Program-made: the position numbers and the translations under genes
Shown here: positions 23,289 through 34,200 of the stretch, piece by piece
Position numbering within the stretch: position 1 is the first letter of the stretch
Layout: the number at the start of each line of letters is the position of its first letter
DNA from: Tolypeutes matacus
Taxonomy: Eukaryota; Chordata; Mammalia; Cingulata; Chlamyphoridae
Direction of reading: 5' to 3'
NCBI GenBank assembly: GCA_026826555.1
Contig: JAKSZT010017954.1
Span: 2,553,825 to 2,617,824 of the forward strand
Length of the DNA stretch: 64,000 bases
Notes under the pieces: model-generated
The model's input: the letters and a program-made list of their open reading frames with translations, nothing else
What the model was told of the DNA's origin: nothing
Databases searched by the model: none

Positions 23289-23480
23289 AAAGATTATTCT
23301 GGCTGCATATAGAGATAGACCACAGGAAGCCAAAAGTGGAAACTGGGAGACCAGACAGGAGGTTGTTGCCTTCTAGTCCAGTGGTGAGGTGATGGTGCCC
23401 TCACTGGCTTGGAGGTTAGCCCCAGGGAATGATGGCTTAAAGGAGAGGCTGGCCTCAGTAGTAAGAGCAGAACCACTACA
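23289..23480 (-). mobile_element. L2 LINE, antisense copy 2, right half
   Basis: Continues the L2 broken at 19212: 'ATTCTGGCTGCATATAGAG', 'AACTGGGAGACCAGACAGGAGG', 'GTGATGGTGCCCTCACTGGC'. The sequence after about 23480 to 23935 has no clear assignment. Confidence 0.75.
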
Positions 23481-23939
23481 CTGAGGCAAGACGTAAGAAG
23501 GGAATATGGGCACTGATGTAGGCATTTTAGAAAGTTGGGTCTTTTGGTTTGGCACCGAATGTATTATGAGCTATTGTGGGCAGAGGCTGCCTGGAAGCTT
23601 CAAATATCTGTGGGTAAGAGAGAGCATGGCCTTGGCTTTCAGGAAGGCCATGGAGCCCTGGGACTGGGCGTATACTGGGCTGCTTTCCAGGAAGTCGGTC
23701 CTCTTGAGTTGTACCAGTCCATGCTTTTAGAGTTGGAGGATGGGCAGATTATCATGGCTCAATAATACAGTCCATAGGCTGATTTTAATAGAATGTATGT
23801 TTTATTAAATCAATGTGGCTGTTTTGTCAAGAATTGCCATTGTATTTTAAAATCACAATTTCATTTTGAATTGGTTATATGTGAGTTCATTAAGAAAGGA
23901 GTCAATATAGAAATAATAACACTAAACTAACACAGTTTG

Positions 23940-24115
23940 ATTTACAGAATTTTTCCATCTGCAGTATTCTCACTATGACAACCATGGGAAGCAAGTTTTA
24001 TTATTTTATATCCATTTTTATATAAGGAAATGGAGGATTATGGAGTGAAAACTTTTCTGAGTGGCCTGAATCCAGGTCTTCTCAGTCTCATGTTCTCTCC
24101 ATTATTACTCCATGA
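23940..24115 (-). mobile_element. MIR SINE, antisense
   Basis: Antisense MIR order: 'ATTCTCACTATGACAACCATGGGAAGC', 'TATAAGGAAATGGAGGA', 'GGCCTGAATCCAGGTC'. Confidence 0.65.
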
Positions 24116-24234
24116 GCCAAGCAGAAGATTTTTTGTTTATTCAAATTCTTAGGGTTTGTTGCCTAGGTATCTTTTCCCTGAAATTCTATTTTTATAGATT
24201 GTCTTTGATACTTACCCATGCCAGTGATTATCTT

Positions 24235-24480
24235 AAATAACATTTTTTTTCCTGTAAATATTAATAGGTTAATTGTAGAAAATCTAGAAAAACATGTTAA
24301 AAAATCACCACCCAGATAATTATTGTTAACATTTTAGGGTATTTCTTTCCAGTGTGTCCCTATGAGTAACATACATACATATGTATGTATATATATATAT
24401 ATATATTTTTTTTCTTTTTTTAAAATGTTTTTACAGAATTGTGCTCATACTATATAAAGTCTTTCATCCTGCTTTTTCAT
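24235..24480 (-). mobile_element. Old LINE fragment with TA/ATGT microsatellite
   Basis: Words like 'AAAATCACCACCCAGATAATTATTGTTAACATTTTAGGGTATTTC' recur in antisense old LINEs. An ATAC/ATGT then TA repeat sits at about 24371-24406, where the LINE end 'TATGCATATAC' would normally be. Confidence 0.4.
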
Positions 24481-24519
24481 TTAGTATGGTATTGTGTGAA
24501 GGAGTATAGCATAATTGTG

Positions 24520-24625
24520 AACTTTCAGTAGGCCCTGGAGGCAGAATGCTATGCCCTGTTAGCTGTGTGCCCTTGTGAATGCCACTTAACCTCTTTGTGC
24601 CTTAGTTTCCCTCCTTTGCCCCAGA
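24520..24625 (+). mobile_element. MIR SINE core
   Basis: 'GTTAGCTGTGTGCCCTTGTGAATGCCACTTAACCTCTTTGTGCCTTAGTTTCCC' follows the MIR core closely. Confidence 0.75.
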
Positions 24626-24899
24626 CACTCTCTGTTCTTGGTTTTATGTCTGAGTCATAGCCACCCTTTCTTCCATTGGCCAACTGGGCCCTTCACTTCA
24701 ATCCGTCTTGCTCAATCCTTGGATTCCTTGCCCTGTGACTCCCATAACACCCACTCCAGCCATGGGTACATCCATCCTGCCCGAGTTCCTGAATGCTCCT
24801 TAAGAAGACTACTCAGCAGGGAATATTGGCATCTCTTGTCAATCCATGGCCTCTTTGTCCTTTTTTCTTCCTTTGTAATTTTTCTTTTGTTGGATTAAA

Positions 24900-25225
24900 T
24901 TTACCTTTTAAAGATGTAATGCATGCAAATGATTTTTAAAATTTCTACAGTACAAGAGGGTAAACAATGAACAGTAAATCTCCCTCCAACCCACCTCCCC
25001 CCACCTCTGGCCCCCCTTCTAACAGGCAGCCCCCTTTAAAGCCTCTGTTTGTCCATTCCGAGACCATCCATGTGTATGCAGGTGTACCATGTGAGTGGAC
25101 TTGTAGCACTGTTTCTCTTAGCAATAGAGATCTTGAGTTTTGTTTGTATCAGTAGAGGTGGCTCTACTTCAGTTATCTGTTTTGTTTTCAATTGCCCTAT
25201 AAGGGGAAGGCTTTTTAAAACATGC
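24900..25225 (-). mobile_element. Possible old LINE fragment
   Basis: Starts 'AAAGATGTAATGCATGCAAATG' and includes 'AACAATGAACAGTAAATCTCCCTCC', a pattern shared with the fragment at 6490. Low certainty. Confidence 0.3.
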
Positions 25226-25227
25226 CA

Positions 25228-25310
25228 TGGGGGAGCTCAGGGGTTGAGCACCTGCTTCGCATATACGAGACCCCAGGTTCAATCCCCAGTTACCTCATAA
25301 AAAAAGAAAA
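25228..25310 (+). mobile_element. DAS-I-like SINE monomer
   Basis: tRNA-like core 'GGGGTTGAGCACCTGCTTCGCATATACGAGACCCCAGGTTCAATCCCCAG' with an A-rich end. Near-identical in layout to the monomer at 41893 but with a shortened A-box region. TSD not convincing. Confidence 0.75.
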
Positions 25311-25420
25311 CCATGAAAACCTAGAAGCTATAAAAGAAAAGTTGACAGATTTGGTTACATAAAAATTAAATGGTTTAGTACAAGAAAAGATGCTGTGAAA
25401 AAATCAAGAGACAAATGACC
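25311..25420 (+). mobile_element. Small L1 ORF2 fragment
   Basis: 'GACAGATTTGGTTACATAAAAATTAAATGG' and following bases match the sense C-terminal half of L1 ORF2. No open frame. Confidence 0.5.
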
Positions 25421-25629
25421 CCCACGTTCGGGGGGGCTTCAGCATTGCTTAACCGTCTTTTTCTGCACCCTCACCCCTTTCTCAACAGTGACAGTTCCAC
25501 ACCTTCCTGCCCTTTGCAGCTTCACCCTCCTCCCTGCTCGCTTGCTTGTCTCCTTCTTCACGCAGAAAATCAACATCATCGCATGGAAATGCTCTCTGCT
25601 TCCCGCCACTGCACCTTTAAATGTATTCA

Positions 25630-25860
25630 GCTTATCGATTTATAAAATAAGAGTGAGGGAATTTCATGGAGATTGTGTTGAATTTTTAGGTCACTTTGAA
25701 ATACTTGTCATATTCTCAATGTTTATTCTTCCCAACAATGAACATAATATACCTCTCCATTTATTTGGAAATCTTTGATTTCTCTCAATGATGTTTTGTA
25801 TTTTTCAATGTACAAGTTTCACACCTTTTTATTAAAATAATTTCTGTTATTTGAAAAAAA
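25630..25860 (-). mobile_element. L1 ORF2 fragment, antisense
   Basis: Blocks such as 'CTCCATTTATTTGGAAATC', 'TCTCAATGATGTTTTGTATTTTTC' and 'CAATGTACAAGTTTCACACC' match antisense L1 ORF2. Confidence 0.65.
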
Positions 25861-25959
25861 AATGTATTTGAACCTGTACCCATCCATTCCACCTCCCTCC
25901 AGGTAAAATGGAAGATCCTGTTGCATCTTGCAGTGCTAGGATTGTTGCTCTGTTGATGA

Positions 25960-26925
25960 CTCGAGTCAGAACTCTAGAAGTCACCGTCGCTCCACTCCCA
26001 CCCCTCCGTTACCTCTTCTTGCTGGGTTTTTCCTCCTAGATACTTCTGCTCTCTCCTCTCTTCTCTTTCCCACTTCCTCTGTGCAGGCCTGGACCATTGC
26101 AGCAGCCTCCTCCCTTGTCTGTGCTTTCCACATTGCCATCCTTGGAGCTGTCCTCTGCACAGCCACCGGTGTCTAAAACTCCGATCTGCCCGTGTCCCAG
26201 CCATTGTTAGCTGACCATTTGCCTTCTCCATCAGCTAATCTCATCTCCTGTAGTTTGGGGGTAGGAGCAGTATGCAGTGAATCTCAGAGCACCTATAACT
26301 TAGAAAAGCTTCCTCTACCTCATTGGAGTCACAGACCTTCAAGATTAAGTCTTATCATCCAAGGCCCTCCCCTCCATGACCCCCGATTGCCTGACTCTCC
26401 AGATTCACCTGTGAACATTCCTTGACTTGGAGCCAGTGACCCCAACTTGCCGCATACCTACCACACTTCTTCCAAGAACACACTTAATAACCTATTGCAC
26501 CAGGGCAGCTACTACTGTCTTTCTAAACCCAGCTCCAGCTTCATCTCCCGAGCCCCAGGCTCTCCCAGCATCCTGCACACAACCTGAGTGCTTTGTAGAG
26601 CAGTCTGGTGGCCAGGCTGCCTCCTGGGAAGCTAGTCGGGAGCCGTCTGACCCCGGCTGTTTTGACTCTTCAGATGCAGAACACATCGCATCACCGCATG
26701 CTTCTCAGCTTTGGGGCCCATCAGCCAATTCTGGGGCGATGGGAAGAGGCCCACTTCCTTCCTTCATTGTGCTTGCAATGGTATTGAAACTATGTTAAGA
26801 CGACCTGCCTCTGTTCTTGCTCCTCCCACTACACTAAAGTGCCTTGAGAACAAGGACTATGTCGTCTTCCTCTCTGTATCTCCAGTACCTTCCCAGGGCC
26901 GGACACACACCTGGTACACAGCCAA
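25960..26925 (+). mobile_element. L2 LINE, decayed sense copy
   Basis: Ordered L2 words: 'CCTGGACCATTGCAGCAGCCTCCTC', 'TCATCCAAGGCCCTCCCCTCCATGAC', then 'CCTTGAGAACAAGGACTATGTCGTC' and a 'GGACACACACCTGGTACACAG' end. Parts between 26430 and 26790 are poorly matched. The ORFs here are relics. Confidence 0.5.
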
Positions 26926-27289
26926 GCCAAAAAGGAACTTGGCAAACCACAGATTGAGTTTAATGTTTTCTTGGATATTGTACCAGAACAGATGTTCCTA
27001 AAGGCAATTTATGAAATGAAATGAAAAGACAATTTATGAAATGAAGTGTAAACTCTTGTCCTTATATCCCCCAAATAACCACCAAGCAAATACTGGGTGG
27101 GCAGCGGTGGCTTGGCAGCCGTGCATGGGGTAGAAGCTGGGGGTTTTCTCTGAGGAAGCTCAGCGTGGGTCACCTCTGTGGAGAGGCTGCAGGCTGCAGG
27201 TGGGCCCTTAGCCTGCTCAGTGGTGTCGCCTGAGACCTTCCTCTTTCGTGTCATCAGTGCTTCCCCCTCTTCCATCCCTCCTTTCCATC
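26926..27289. other. Non-coding sequence, nothing recognised
   Basis: Contains a short imperfect repeat of GAAATGAAATGAAAAG type at about 27011-27045. No exon signal. Confidence 0.5.
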
Positions 27290-28190
27290 TAGAAACATCC
27301 CCATGTTCCTCCTAATCTTAAAGACCCATTCTTCCTACCCTGCATCTTCCTCAAGGCACCCCCTTTTCTCCTTTCCTTTCACACTTCCAAGAAGAATCCA
27401 TCCTCAGTCTCTACCTCCACACTGTCCACCCAGTTCTAATCTGAAAACGCTTTTTCCCAGTTGAGCTTTCAGGACACACTTTCTCTTGGCTCTTCCTCAC
27501 TTCTCCATCCTTCCACCCCCTTCCTCTCAGCAGACAACTTAGCCTTATTGAAGAGGTGGAGCTTCCTCTTTTGCTCGTTTCTCCCACCATGAGTCGTGAG
27601 TTGCATTGTCTCCTCTCCCCGCCTACCCCTTCCCTGACTGTGGCTCCACTTGCTCTCTTGAGCACATCTCCTCCTCAAGACCTTGCTCCATCACTCAGCT
27701 CTCCTTTGTTGCAGTTCCCACTCACCCCCTTCCTTCTGCCTACTAGCATGTGCAAGTCTTCCCATATCCTTCAAGACTCTACGCCCTTCTCTGAATTTTT
27801 CTATCCCCTCAGGAACCTACTGTGATTCTCTGCCCAGCACCACCAGCCTTTTCCTAAGAGAAGCCCACCTCCCTGCCTCCGTCTCCCGCTGCTCTCCAGT
27901 TGCTGAATGCTGGACAGTCCGACTTAGGCCCAGGGGCCTGACCTACACATTTAGTGCTTCTTCCCTTCATTGCCCACCCCCCCCCCCCCGTTCTTGTCCC
28001 CAGGACTCTCTCTGCAGGATTGGCCCAACCCCTCCTCCTTGCAGCACCTTCCTTATCTTCTCCTTGCCCTTGCCTGGTTCCTGCAGTGGCTGCTTTCCCT
28101 GTCTTAGGTGTAAGCTTCCCCCAAAGCTCTGTCCTTGGTCTTCTCTCTTCTTTCCACTTTCCCCATTATCTATAATAATAAACATAGAGA
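27290..28190 (+). mobile_element. L2 LINE, sense, upstream ORF2 region
   Basis: C/T-rich coding-derived L2 sequence: 'CACTTTCTCTTGGCTCTTCC', 'CATATCCTTCAAGACTCTACGCCC', 'AAAGCTCTGTCCTTGGTCTTCTCTC'. The open frames (27683-28207, 174 codons) arise from this stop-poor relic. A poly-C run sits at about 27976-27989. Confidence 0.5.
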
Positions 28191-28770
28191 TGGAGAAAAA
28201 GTCCTGAGAAGTCCTTGAGGATCAGGGGAGCTCTTTGTGTGGTTTGCTGTTCTGTGGTTTTTCATTGTTGCTGTCTTTGTGGTGGTCATGGCCTGAGGGG
28301 TTCCTTAGGCCCCCAGGGAAAGGGCTGGAAGGGAGACCCACACACCAGATGCTTTTACTATTTTCTCACATTCTGAAGACAAAATTTCTTGTCTTCCGAC
28401 TTTATTATTATCTCCATCACTTGTGTTTCTCCCTGCTCTTAACCTTCACAGAACTCTGGTAATGCTGTCACCAGTCAAATAGACCTTGCAGCCATTTTCC
28501 CATGAATTCTGTCCTAAGTATGCCACCACTAGACTTGGGCTGTCTAGAGATGAGGAAGTGATTTATCTTACATCCCCCAGAGTGTGTAGATCCTTGCATA
28601 CAGTGGGCCTTTAATAAGTGCTTCCTCAGCATTATCAGCTAATGGAGTTTCAGATGTGAACAGACCCATGTTGGGATCCTGACTGATCCTGGCCTTGACC
28701 CTAATTAGTTGTTGACCTCGCTTGCTTTGCTTAACCCTCTAATTAAAGTAATTGTGCAAACCAGGATTCA
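28191..28770. other. Non-coding sequence, weak L2/MIR traces
   Basis: 'CATACAGTGGGCCTTTAATAAGTGC' at about 28600 resembles an L2/MIR tail. The rest is unassigned. Confidence 0.4.
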
Positions 28771-28775
28771 GTGGG

Positions 28776-29311
28776 TGTATTAGTTAGCCAAAGGGGTGCT
28801 TATGTGAAATACCAAAAATGGGTTGGTTTTTATAAAGGGTATTTATTTGGGGTAGAAGTCCACACATACCAGGCCATAAAGCGTTACGTTTCTTCTCTCA
28901 CCACAGTCCATTGCCACGTGTTAGAGCAAGACAGCTGCCAGCGTTTGCCAGGGTTCAGGCTTCTGGGGTTCCTCTCTTCCCGGGGCTGCGTTTCTCTCTG
29001 GGCTTAGCTCCTGTTTCCTCTACAAGGTCAGCTGGCTCCTGTTTCCTCCACAAGGTCAGCTGTAGACGATCAGGCAAACGGCTTGCTTCTCTTCTCCTGG
29101 AGCCTTCTTTCCAATATCAAAACTGCTTCTCAAAAGACTGCTTCAACTTTCCTTTGCCTTGCCTTTTATATTCAATTCCCCACCCACCAAGGGGTGGGGC
29201 TCAACGCCCTAATCCTAACCTAATCATGCCCAGATTAACAGATCAGTTTACAAGCATGATCCAATTATAGTTTTGGAATTCATAATTACATCAAATTGGC
29301 CAACTGTTACA
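28776..29311 (-). mobile_element. MaLR-like solo LTR, family A copy 2
   Basis: Complete LTR. On the plus strand it runs from TGTATTAGTTAGCC to CAACTGTTACA, flanked by a perfect 5-bp TSD GTGGG (28771-28775 and 29312-29316). Same family as 17470-18047. An 18-base segment (CTCCTGTTTCCTC-ACAAG type) is duplicated at about 29006 and 29036. Confidence 0.88.
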
Positions 29312-29316
29312 GTGGG

Positions 29317-29652
29317 GTAATGGATGCTCAGAGGGTGCGGGTCCCTTCCCCCTGCTGGGATGAGGAGGAGTTGGAAGGAGTGGAGCTGGGGAGGGGCATT
29401 GGGATTCGCAGTGACACCAGGTCAAGCAGTTTTGCAGGATTTGGGGGAAAAGGCTGCCCTGGTTTCACCCCATGCGTGATCTACAGTTTCAGCCCTGGGG
29501 CCGTCCAGTGGGAGGAGACAAATGACCTAAAGCAGTATATGAGCACGTGTTGGTGCCACTTGATGTGTCTCTGACCCATAAGTGACTGGCCAGTTGTTGG
29601 AATTTTACTGCCCTTGGTATGGCCCCTGTGACCTTCACGCAGTCCTCCCTTG

Positions 29653-29689
<37 letters not shown>

Positions 29690-30590
29690 GCCTTCTTCCC
29701 ACCTTTGCCCTCCTGCAGGCATGTCCCCAGATGCCCTGAGTCCTGCTGCCCCCTTCCTTACCTTTCCTTCCGCAAAGTTCAGCTGCTGATTGGACACTCC
29801 AAGCCCTTATCTCAATTCTGGCATCTCTTCAAATGGCATCACATGAACTGGTCCTGGAGTTGGACAGATTTGTTCTCCACTCCCCAGAATCTTTTTAAAA
29901 TGAGGAGGAGGCTGCCAAACCAGCTGGCAAATCCATTTGGAGAGATCCAGGGAGCAAAGATACTTTACCTCCTTCATTTCTTGGTAGCACAAGCAGTTCC
30001 CGAGACCCCATCTTACCCCAGCTTTGAATCCACCCCCTCCCTCACAGAACGTGGCACCTGAGGGTACCAAGTAAAGGTGGCCTGGGTGTGCAGGTGGATG
30101 GACAAATGAGCTCACACGACTGGGAGATTGGGATTCCCCCAACCGCGTAGGGACAGGGAGAGCAACGAGGTACCATGGAAGAGCCTTCAGCCATGATATT
30201 TGTTGAGTGCATAAAACAGGAGACACGGGTTGGGTTTCCTAGGCAAGCCCCTAGCATCTCCGTGTCTCACTGAGCTCAGCTGTAAGATGATAACTGTGCT
30301 CCTGCTTCACAGGGTGTTGAGAGGACCACGGGAGATGCGGGAGCCAAAGCCAAAGGCACCCACCGGTGTCAGGGACCGTGGAGCCCCACATGTGCCCCAG
30401 CGCCACAGTGAAATGAGTGCATGCATTCCTTCGTGCATTCACCCAGTGTTACTGGAGTGCCCGTTTTGTGCTGGGTGCTGTGAGAAGGAGGTGGAGGCTT
30501 GCCCTCGCCCATCACTCGTGGGCCAAGGCAATTCCCCAGAGCCCTAACTCCCTTCTCATTCTTTTATCACTGACTCTAGACTATGTTATA
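29317..30590. other. Non-coding sequence with a 29-base poly-T
   Basis: Poly-T at 29658-29686 without a recognisable body. The short stretch near 30235-30345 looks like a worn MIR and the one near 30415-30490 like the start of an antisense L2. No exons recognised. Confidence 0.45.
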
Positions 30591-31305
30591 ATCCTGACTT
30601 TCTTTTTTTCAAACTTTTATTGTGGTAACATATATTCAACATAAAATTCCCCATTTTAACCACTTTCAAGATTACAGTTCAGTGATATTAATTACATTCC
30701 CAATGTTGTGCTACCATCACTACCATCCTTTCCCATCACCCCAAAGAGAAACTCTGTACCCAGTCAGCAGTAACTCCCCTGTCCTCCTCCTCGCCCCTGG
30801 TAACCTGTAGTCTACTCTCTGCCTCTATGAATTTGCTTGTTGTAGATAACTCATCTTAGTGGAATCATGCATTATTTGCCCTTTTGTGTCTGGCTTATTT
30901 CATGTTTTCAAGGTTCATCCATTGTAATATGGATATATCAGAACTTCATTCTTTTTTATGGCTGAATAATATTCCATCGTATGTAGATATCACGATTTGT
31001 TTATTCGTTAATCTGTTGATGGACACTTGGGATGCTTCCACCTTTGGCTACTGTGAACAATGCTGCTGTGAACATTGGTGTACAAGTATCTGTTCAAGTC
31101 CGTTTTGAGTTCTTTGAGGTACATACCTAGGAGTATAATTGCTGGGTGATATGGTAAGTCTATGTTTAACTTTCTAAGGAACCACCAAACTGTTTTCCAC
31201 AGTGGCTGTACCATTTTATATCCCACCAGCAATGTACAAGGGTTCCAGTTTCTCTCCTTTCTTGCTAGCACTTATTATTTTCTGTTTTTAAAATAATAGT
31301 CATCC

Positions 31306-31930
31306 ATAGTACAAATATGAGAATGCTCTTTCAGGAACTATAACAAATACACAATACTAATTCCTACTGTCAGTAGTAGGGTGGTTTGTGGGGAAAATAC
31401 ACCAGATATAAACTATGGACTATAGATAGCAGTAATATTATGATGATGTTCTTTCATCATTTGTAACATATGTGTCACAACAATGTAAGGTGTTGGTGGT
31501 GGGGTGATGTATGGGATTCCTGTATAGTATGCATGATTTTTCTTTAAAAGTTTGAAAATTTTTTTAAAGATTTATTTATTTTTATTTATTTCTCCCCACC
31601 CCCTTGTTGTTTTGCACTTGCTGTGTCTGTTCGTCTTTGTTTCTTTAGGAGGCACCGGGAGCCGAACCCGAGACCTCCGATGTGGGAGTGAGACACCCAA
31701 TCTCCTGAGCCACCTACATTCCCTGCTTTGTTGTGTCTCTCATTATGTTTTTCTTCTTGTGTCCCTTGTTGCGTCAGCTTACCACGCCTGCCCATCATGC
31801 CAGCTCTCTGTCTTCTTTAGGAGGCACCGGGAACCAAACCAGGGACCTCCCATGTGGTAGGTGAGAGCCCAGTCGCCTGAGCCACATCCGCTTCCCAAGT
31901 TTGAAATTTAAAAAAAAGAAAAAAAGAAAA
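31306..31930 (+). mobile_element. Younger L1 3' UTR (middle element of a nest)
   Basis: Sense, 5'-truncated L1 3' end ('CTCTTTCAGGAACTATAACAAATAC', 'GTAAGGTGTTGGTGG', 'ATTCCTGTATAGTATGCATG') ending in an A-rich tail at 31911-31930. TSDs are about AAATAATAGTCATCC (31291-31305) and AATAATAACTGCCATCC (31931-31947). Probably a xenarthran L1 lineage. Split by a DAS SINE. Confidence 0.8.
31561..31896 (-). mobile_element. DAS-III-type dimeric SINE (innermost element of a nest)
   Basis: Antisense dimer: 'AGGAGGCACCGGGA' occurs twice (about 31650 and 31821) and the complement of the SINE head lies at 31879-31896. TSDs AAGTTTGAAAATT (31548-31560) and AAGTTTGAAATTT (31897-31909). Confidence 0.92.
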
Positions 31931-32032
31931 AATAATAACTGCCATCCTAGTGGGTGTGAAGTAGCATTTCATTGAGACTTTGATTTTCATTTCCCTAATG
32001 GGTAATGAGGTTGAGCATCATCCTGACTTCCT

Positions 32033-32432
32033 AAAACCCAGAAAGGAATGCTAGTGGAGAGCTTGCATTTGAAGGAGGCATCTCCAGTTTTAAGGAACAG
32101 AATGGATTTTAATGTGGAGAACAAGTAGACCAGGTACCCTGCAGGTCAAGCAGGCTGAAACTTCTCCAGGGGAGCCTTCTTTGGATTTCTTTGTGAAGGG
32201 AGGAGAGAGAAATGATTCTCAATACTGCCCCCACTACCACCCTTGACCCCAGCAAAAATGAGAGAGCTGTGGTTTTCCCGCCTTGTCTTGCAGGAACTCA
32301 GGGGAGGAGGACTGTCACCAGGCCCTCTACAGACACCAGGTCTAACTAGGAATGGTGTCCTTGGCCCCACTTTGGCCCCTCTGGGAGAGAAGTCTGTGGA
32401 GCAGCACTGGCCTGTTCATCTGCTTTGGTCCC
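32033..32432. other. Non-coding sequence, nothing recognised
   Basis: No repeat or exon assigned. Confidence 0.5.
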
Positions 32433-32895
32433 TGTTTTAGTTTCCTGGCTGCTCAACCCTGCAATGGGTTGGCTTAACCAATGGGTTTATTGGCTTATGG
32501 TTTTGAGGCTGGAGAAGTCCAAAACCGAGGTAACATAAAGGCGATGCTTTCTTCTAGAAGACTATGGTGGGCTGGGGCTGGCTGCCAGCGACCCTTGGTC
32601 CTTGGCTTTTCTATCACAAGGCAGTGCAGATGGCGGCCTCTCCTGGCCTCTCTGGGTTTCAGTGACTTGTGGCCTCTTCCCGTGGCTTTCTCTGTGTGTG
32701 CGTCTGAATTTCATTCTGCTTATAAAGGATCCAATAGGAGGATTAAGACCCATCCTGATTCATTTGGTTGGGCCACACCTTAACTGAAGTAGCCTCACCC
32801 AAAGGTCCTATTTCCAGTGGGTTCACAGCCACAGGAATGGATTAAGATCAAGAACATGTTTTTCTGGGGTGCACAGCTCCCAGCCACCACACACA
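32433..32895 (-). mobile_element. MaLR-like LTR, family B copy 2
   Basis: Plus-strand start TGTTTTAGTTTCCTGG. It shares 'CCTTGGTCCTTG', 'TCTGAATTTCATTCTGCT', 'GGGCCACACCTTAACTGAAGTA' and 'GGTTCACAGCCACAGGAATGG' with copies at 15451 and 48794. A possible TSD is GTCCC (32428-32432) and GTCAC (32896-32900). Solo LTR. Confidence 0.7.
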
Positions 32896-33274
32896 GTCAC
32901 CGAGCCCTGCCTCCCGGAGCCCTCCAAGCCAGTCTGGAGCACACTTTCAGCCAGCGGCTGGGCTGAGCACTGGATCGTACCCATCTCATCTAATCTTCTC
33001 CACAGCGCCGTCTCTGGAGATGTGAGGCTCTGGGAGGGTGAGGACCCCGGTAGAGGTCCTGCTGTCTGCGGGCAGAGCTGGCAGCCTTGCTCTTCCCAGG
33101 ACATTCATCCAGCCAGAACCTAGGGCTGGGCGGGCAGCGATGAGGTCAATGGGGCAAGAGCTGGCAAGAGTCTGTGGAGTAAAACCTCAGTGACACCCAC
33201 AAGGGCAGGTTTTATTATTTATTAATAGAACTTAGCCATAAAGGAAAGTTTTTGGAGCTTAGAGAATTTTAAGG

Positions 33275-33440
33275 GCATTAACAGTTTCCTAAGTACTTTC
33301 ACTTATGTTCCTTTTCATTTGATCTGTGAGAGAGGTAGTATTCATACCCATTTTATGGACAAAGAAACTGAGGCTCACAGAGGGTAAGATGCCTCAGATT
33401 ACACAATGTGTGTGTGTGTGGTGGGGGAATGGGGTCCCAA
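33275..33440 (-). mobile_element. MIR SINE, antisense, with a GT run
   Basis: 'ACCCATTTTATGGACAAAGAAACTGAGGCTCACAGAGGG' is the antisense MIR core. A (GT)n run at about 33407-33421 replaces the middle of the element. Confidence 0.7.
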
Positions 33441-33537
33441 CACATGTCAGCAACAGCCTTATCAGGTACCTCATTGCCAATGGGATTCCCAGAACAGAGG
33501 TGACCCTCAGCCTAGGGGAAGGGCAGGACTTCCTCAT

Positions 33538-33600
33538 CGTAATGGCCAAATCATGTATTACCCAAATGGTGTGTTCTAGTGAATGCAATTGGCGTGTTTA
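33538..33600. repeat. 63-bp element, copy 1 of a related pair
   Basis: Related at roughly 80% by eye to 37576-37638. Shared words are GGCCAAATCA, CCCAAAT and TAGTGAATGCAATTG. Similarity stops at both edges. I do not recognise the family. Confidence 0.6.
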
Positions 33601-33829
33601 TGCTATTTATTGGTCTATTCAGTAGAACATAACCTAAGAGTTGCCTCCATACCCTCCCCATTCACTGAAGGGCATGTCTCCTGGAGTGGTGTCAGTGTAT
33701 TTTGCAATGGTGGAATTTTGCCTGTGCATATGCTTCAAGGGCTTCAGGAGCTTCGCTTGAAGTTTGGAAGAGCTGCTTGCCCCGGGCTGGGCTGGGAATA
33801 AGACCAGGATCCTGCCCTCAAAGAGTCAG

Positions 33830-34200
33830 CCGGCCCAAATGATCCCCCTGGAGCTAGAGCTAGGGGGTCCCCCCTGCCTGGGGGTGCTGGGGAAGCCTTC
33901 ACAGGAGAGGTGATGAGGGAGCAAAGCAGACAGGGGCAGTGGGCAACCCGGGGCGGGGGGCAGCTGGCTCATGCAAAGGCCCTGAGCATGGTACCCACCA
34001 TGGGGCAGCCGAAGGGCAGGCCTCGTGGGGAGGAGAAGTGGGAGACACACCTGGGGAGCTCGGGGCAAGCCAGGGAAAGGCTGTGGGGATTCCTCTCCCA
34101 CTTGAAAGCCATGGGGGGATCTTGGGGGCTTTTAAGAAGGGGGTGAGCTGCTTAGGCCTGAGTTTCTGATGACCCCCGTGGTGGCAGGTGGGGGGTCCAG
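33830..34200 (-). mobile_element. L2 LINE, antisense
   Basis: 'CTCATGCAAAGGCCCTGAGC', then 'GAAAGCCATGGGGGGATCTTGG', follow the antisense L2 order. GC-rich and worn. Confidence 0.6.

Larger units (their letters stand above)
30604..32019 (-). mobile_element. L1M LINE 3' end, antisense (outer element of a nest)
   Basis: Antisense L1M 3' end with 'TTTTATTGTGGTAACATATATTCAAC' near its start, then 'TGGCTGAATAATATTCCATCG' and 'GGAACCACCAAACTGTTTTCCACAG'. It is flanked by TSDs ATCCTGACTTTCT (30591-30603) and ATCCTGACTTCCT (32020-32032), one mismatch. Interrupted at 31306-31947 by a younger L1. Confidence 0.88.

Noticed and set aside
27683..28207. 174-codon plus-strand ORF
   Set aside because: The sequence follows the C/T-rich L2 pattern; the frame is a by-product of an old LINE and includes a poly-C run.
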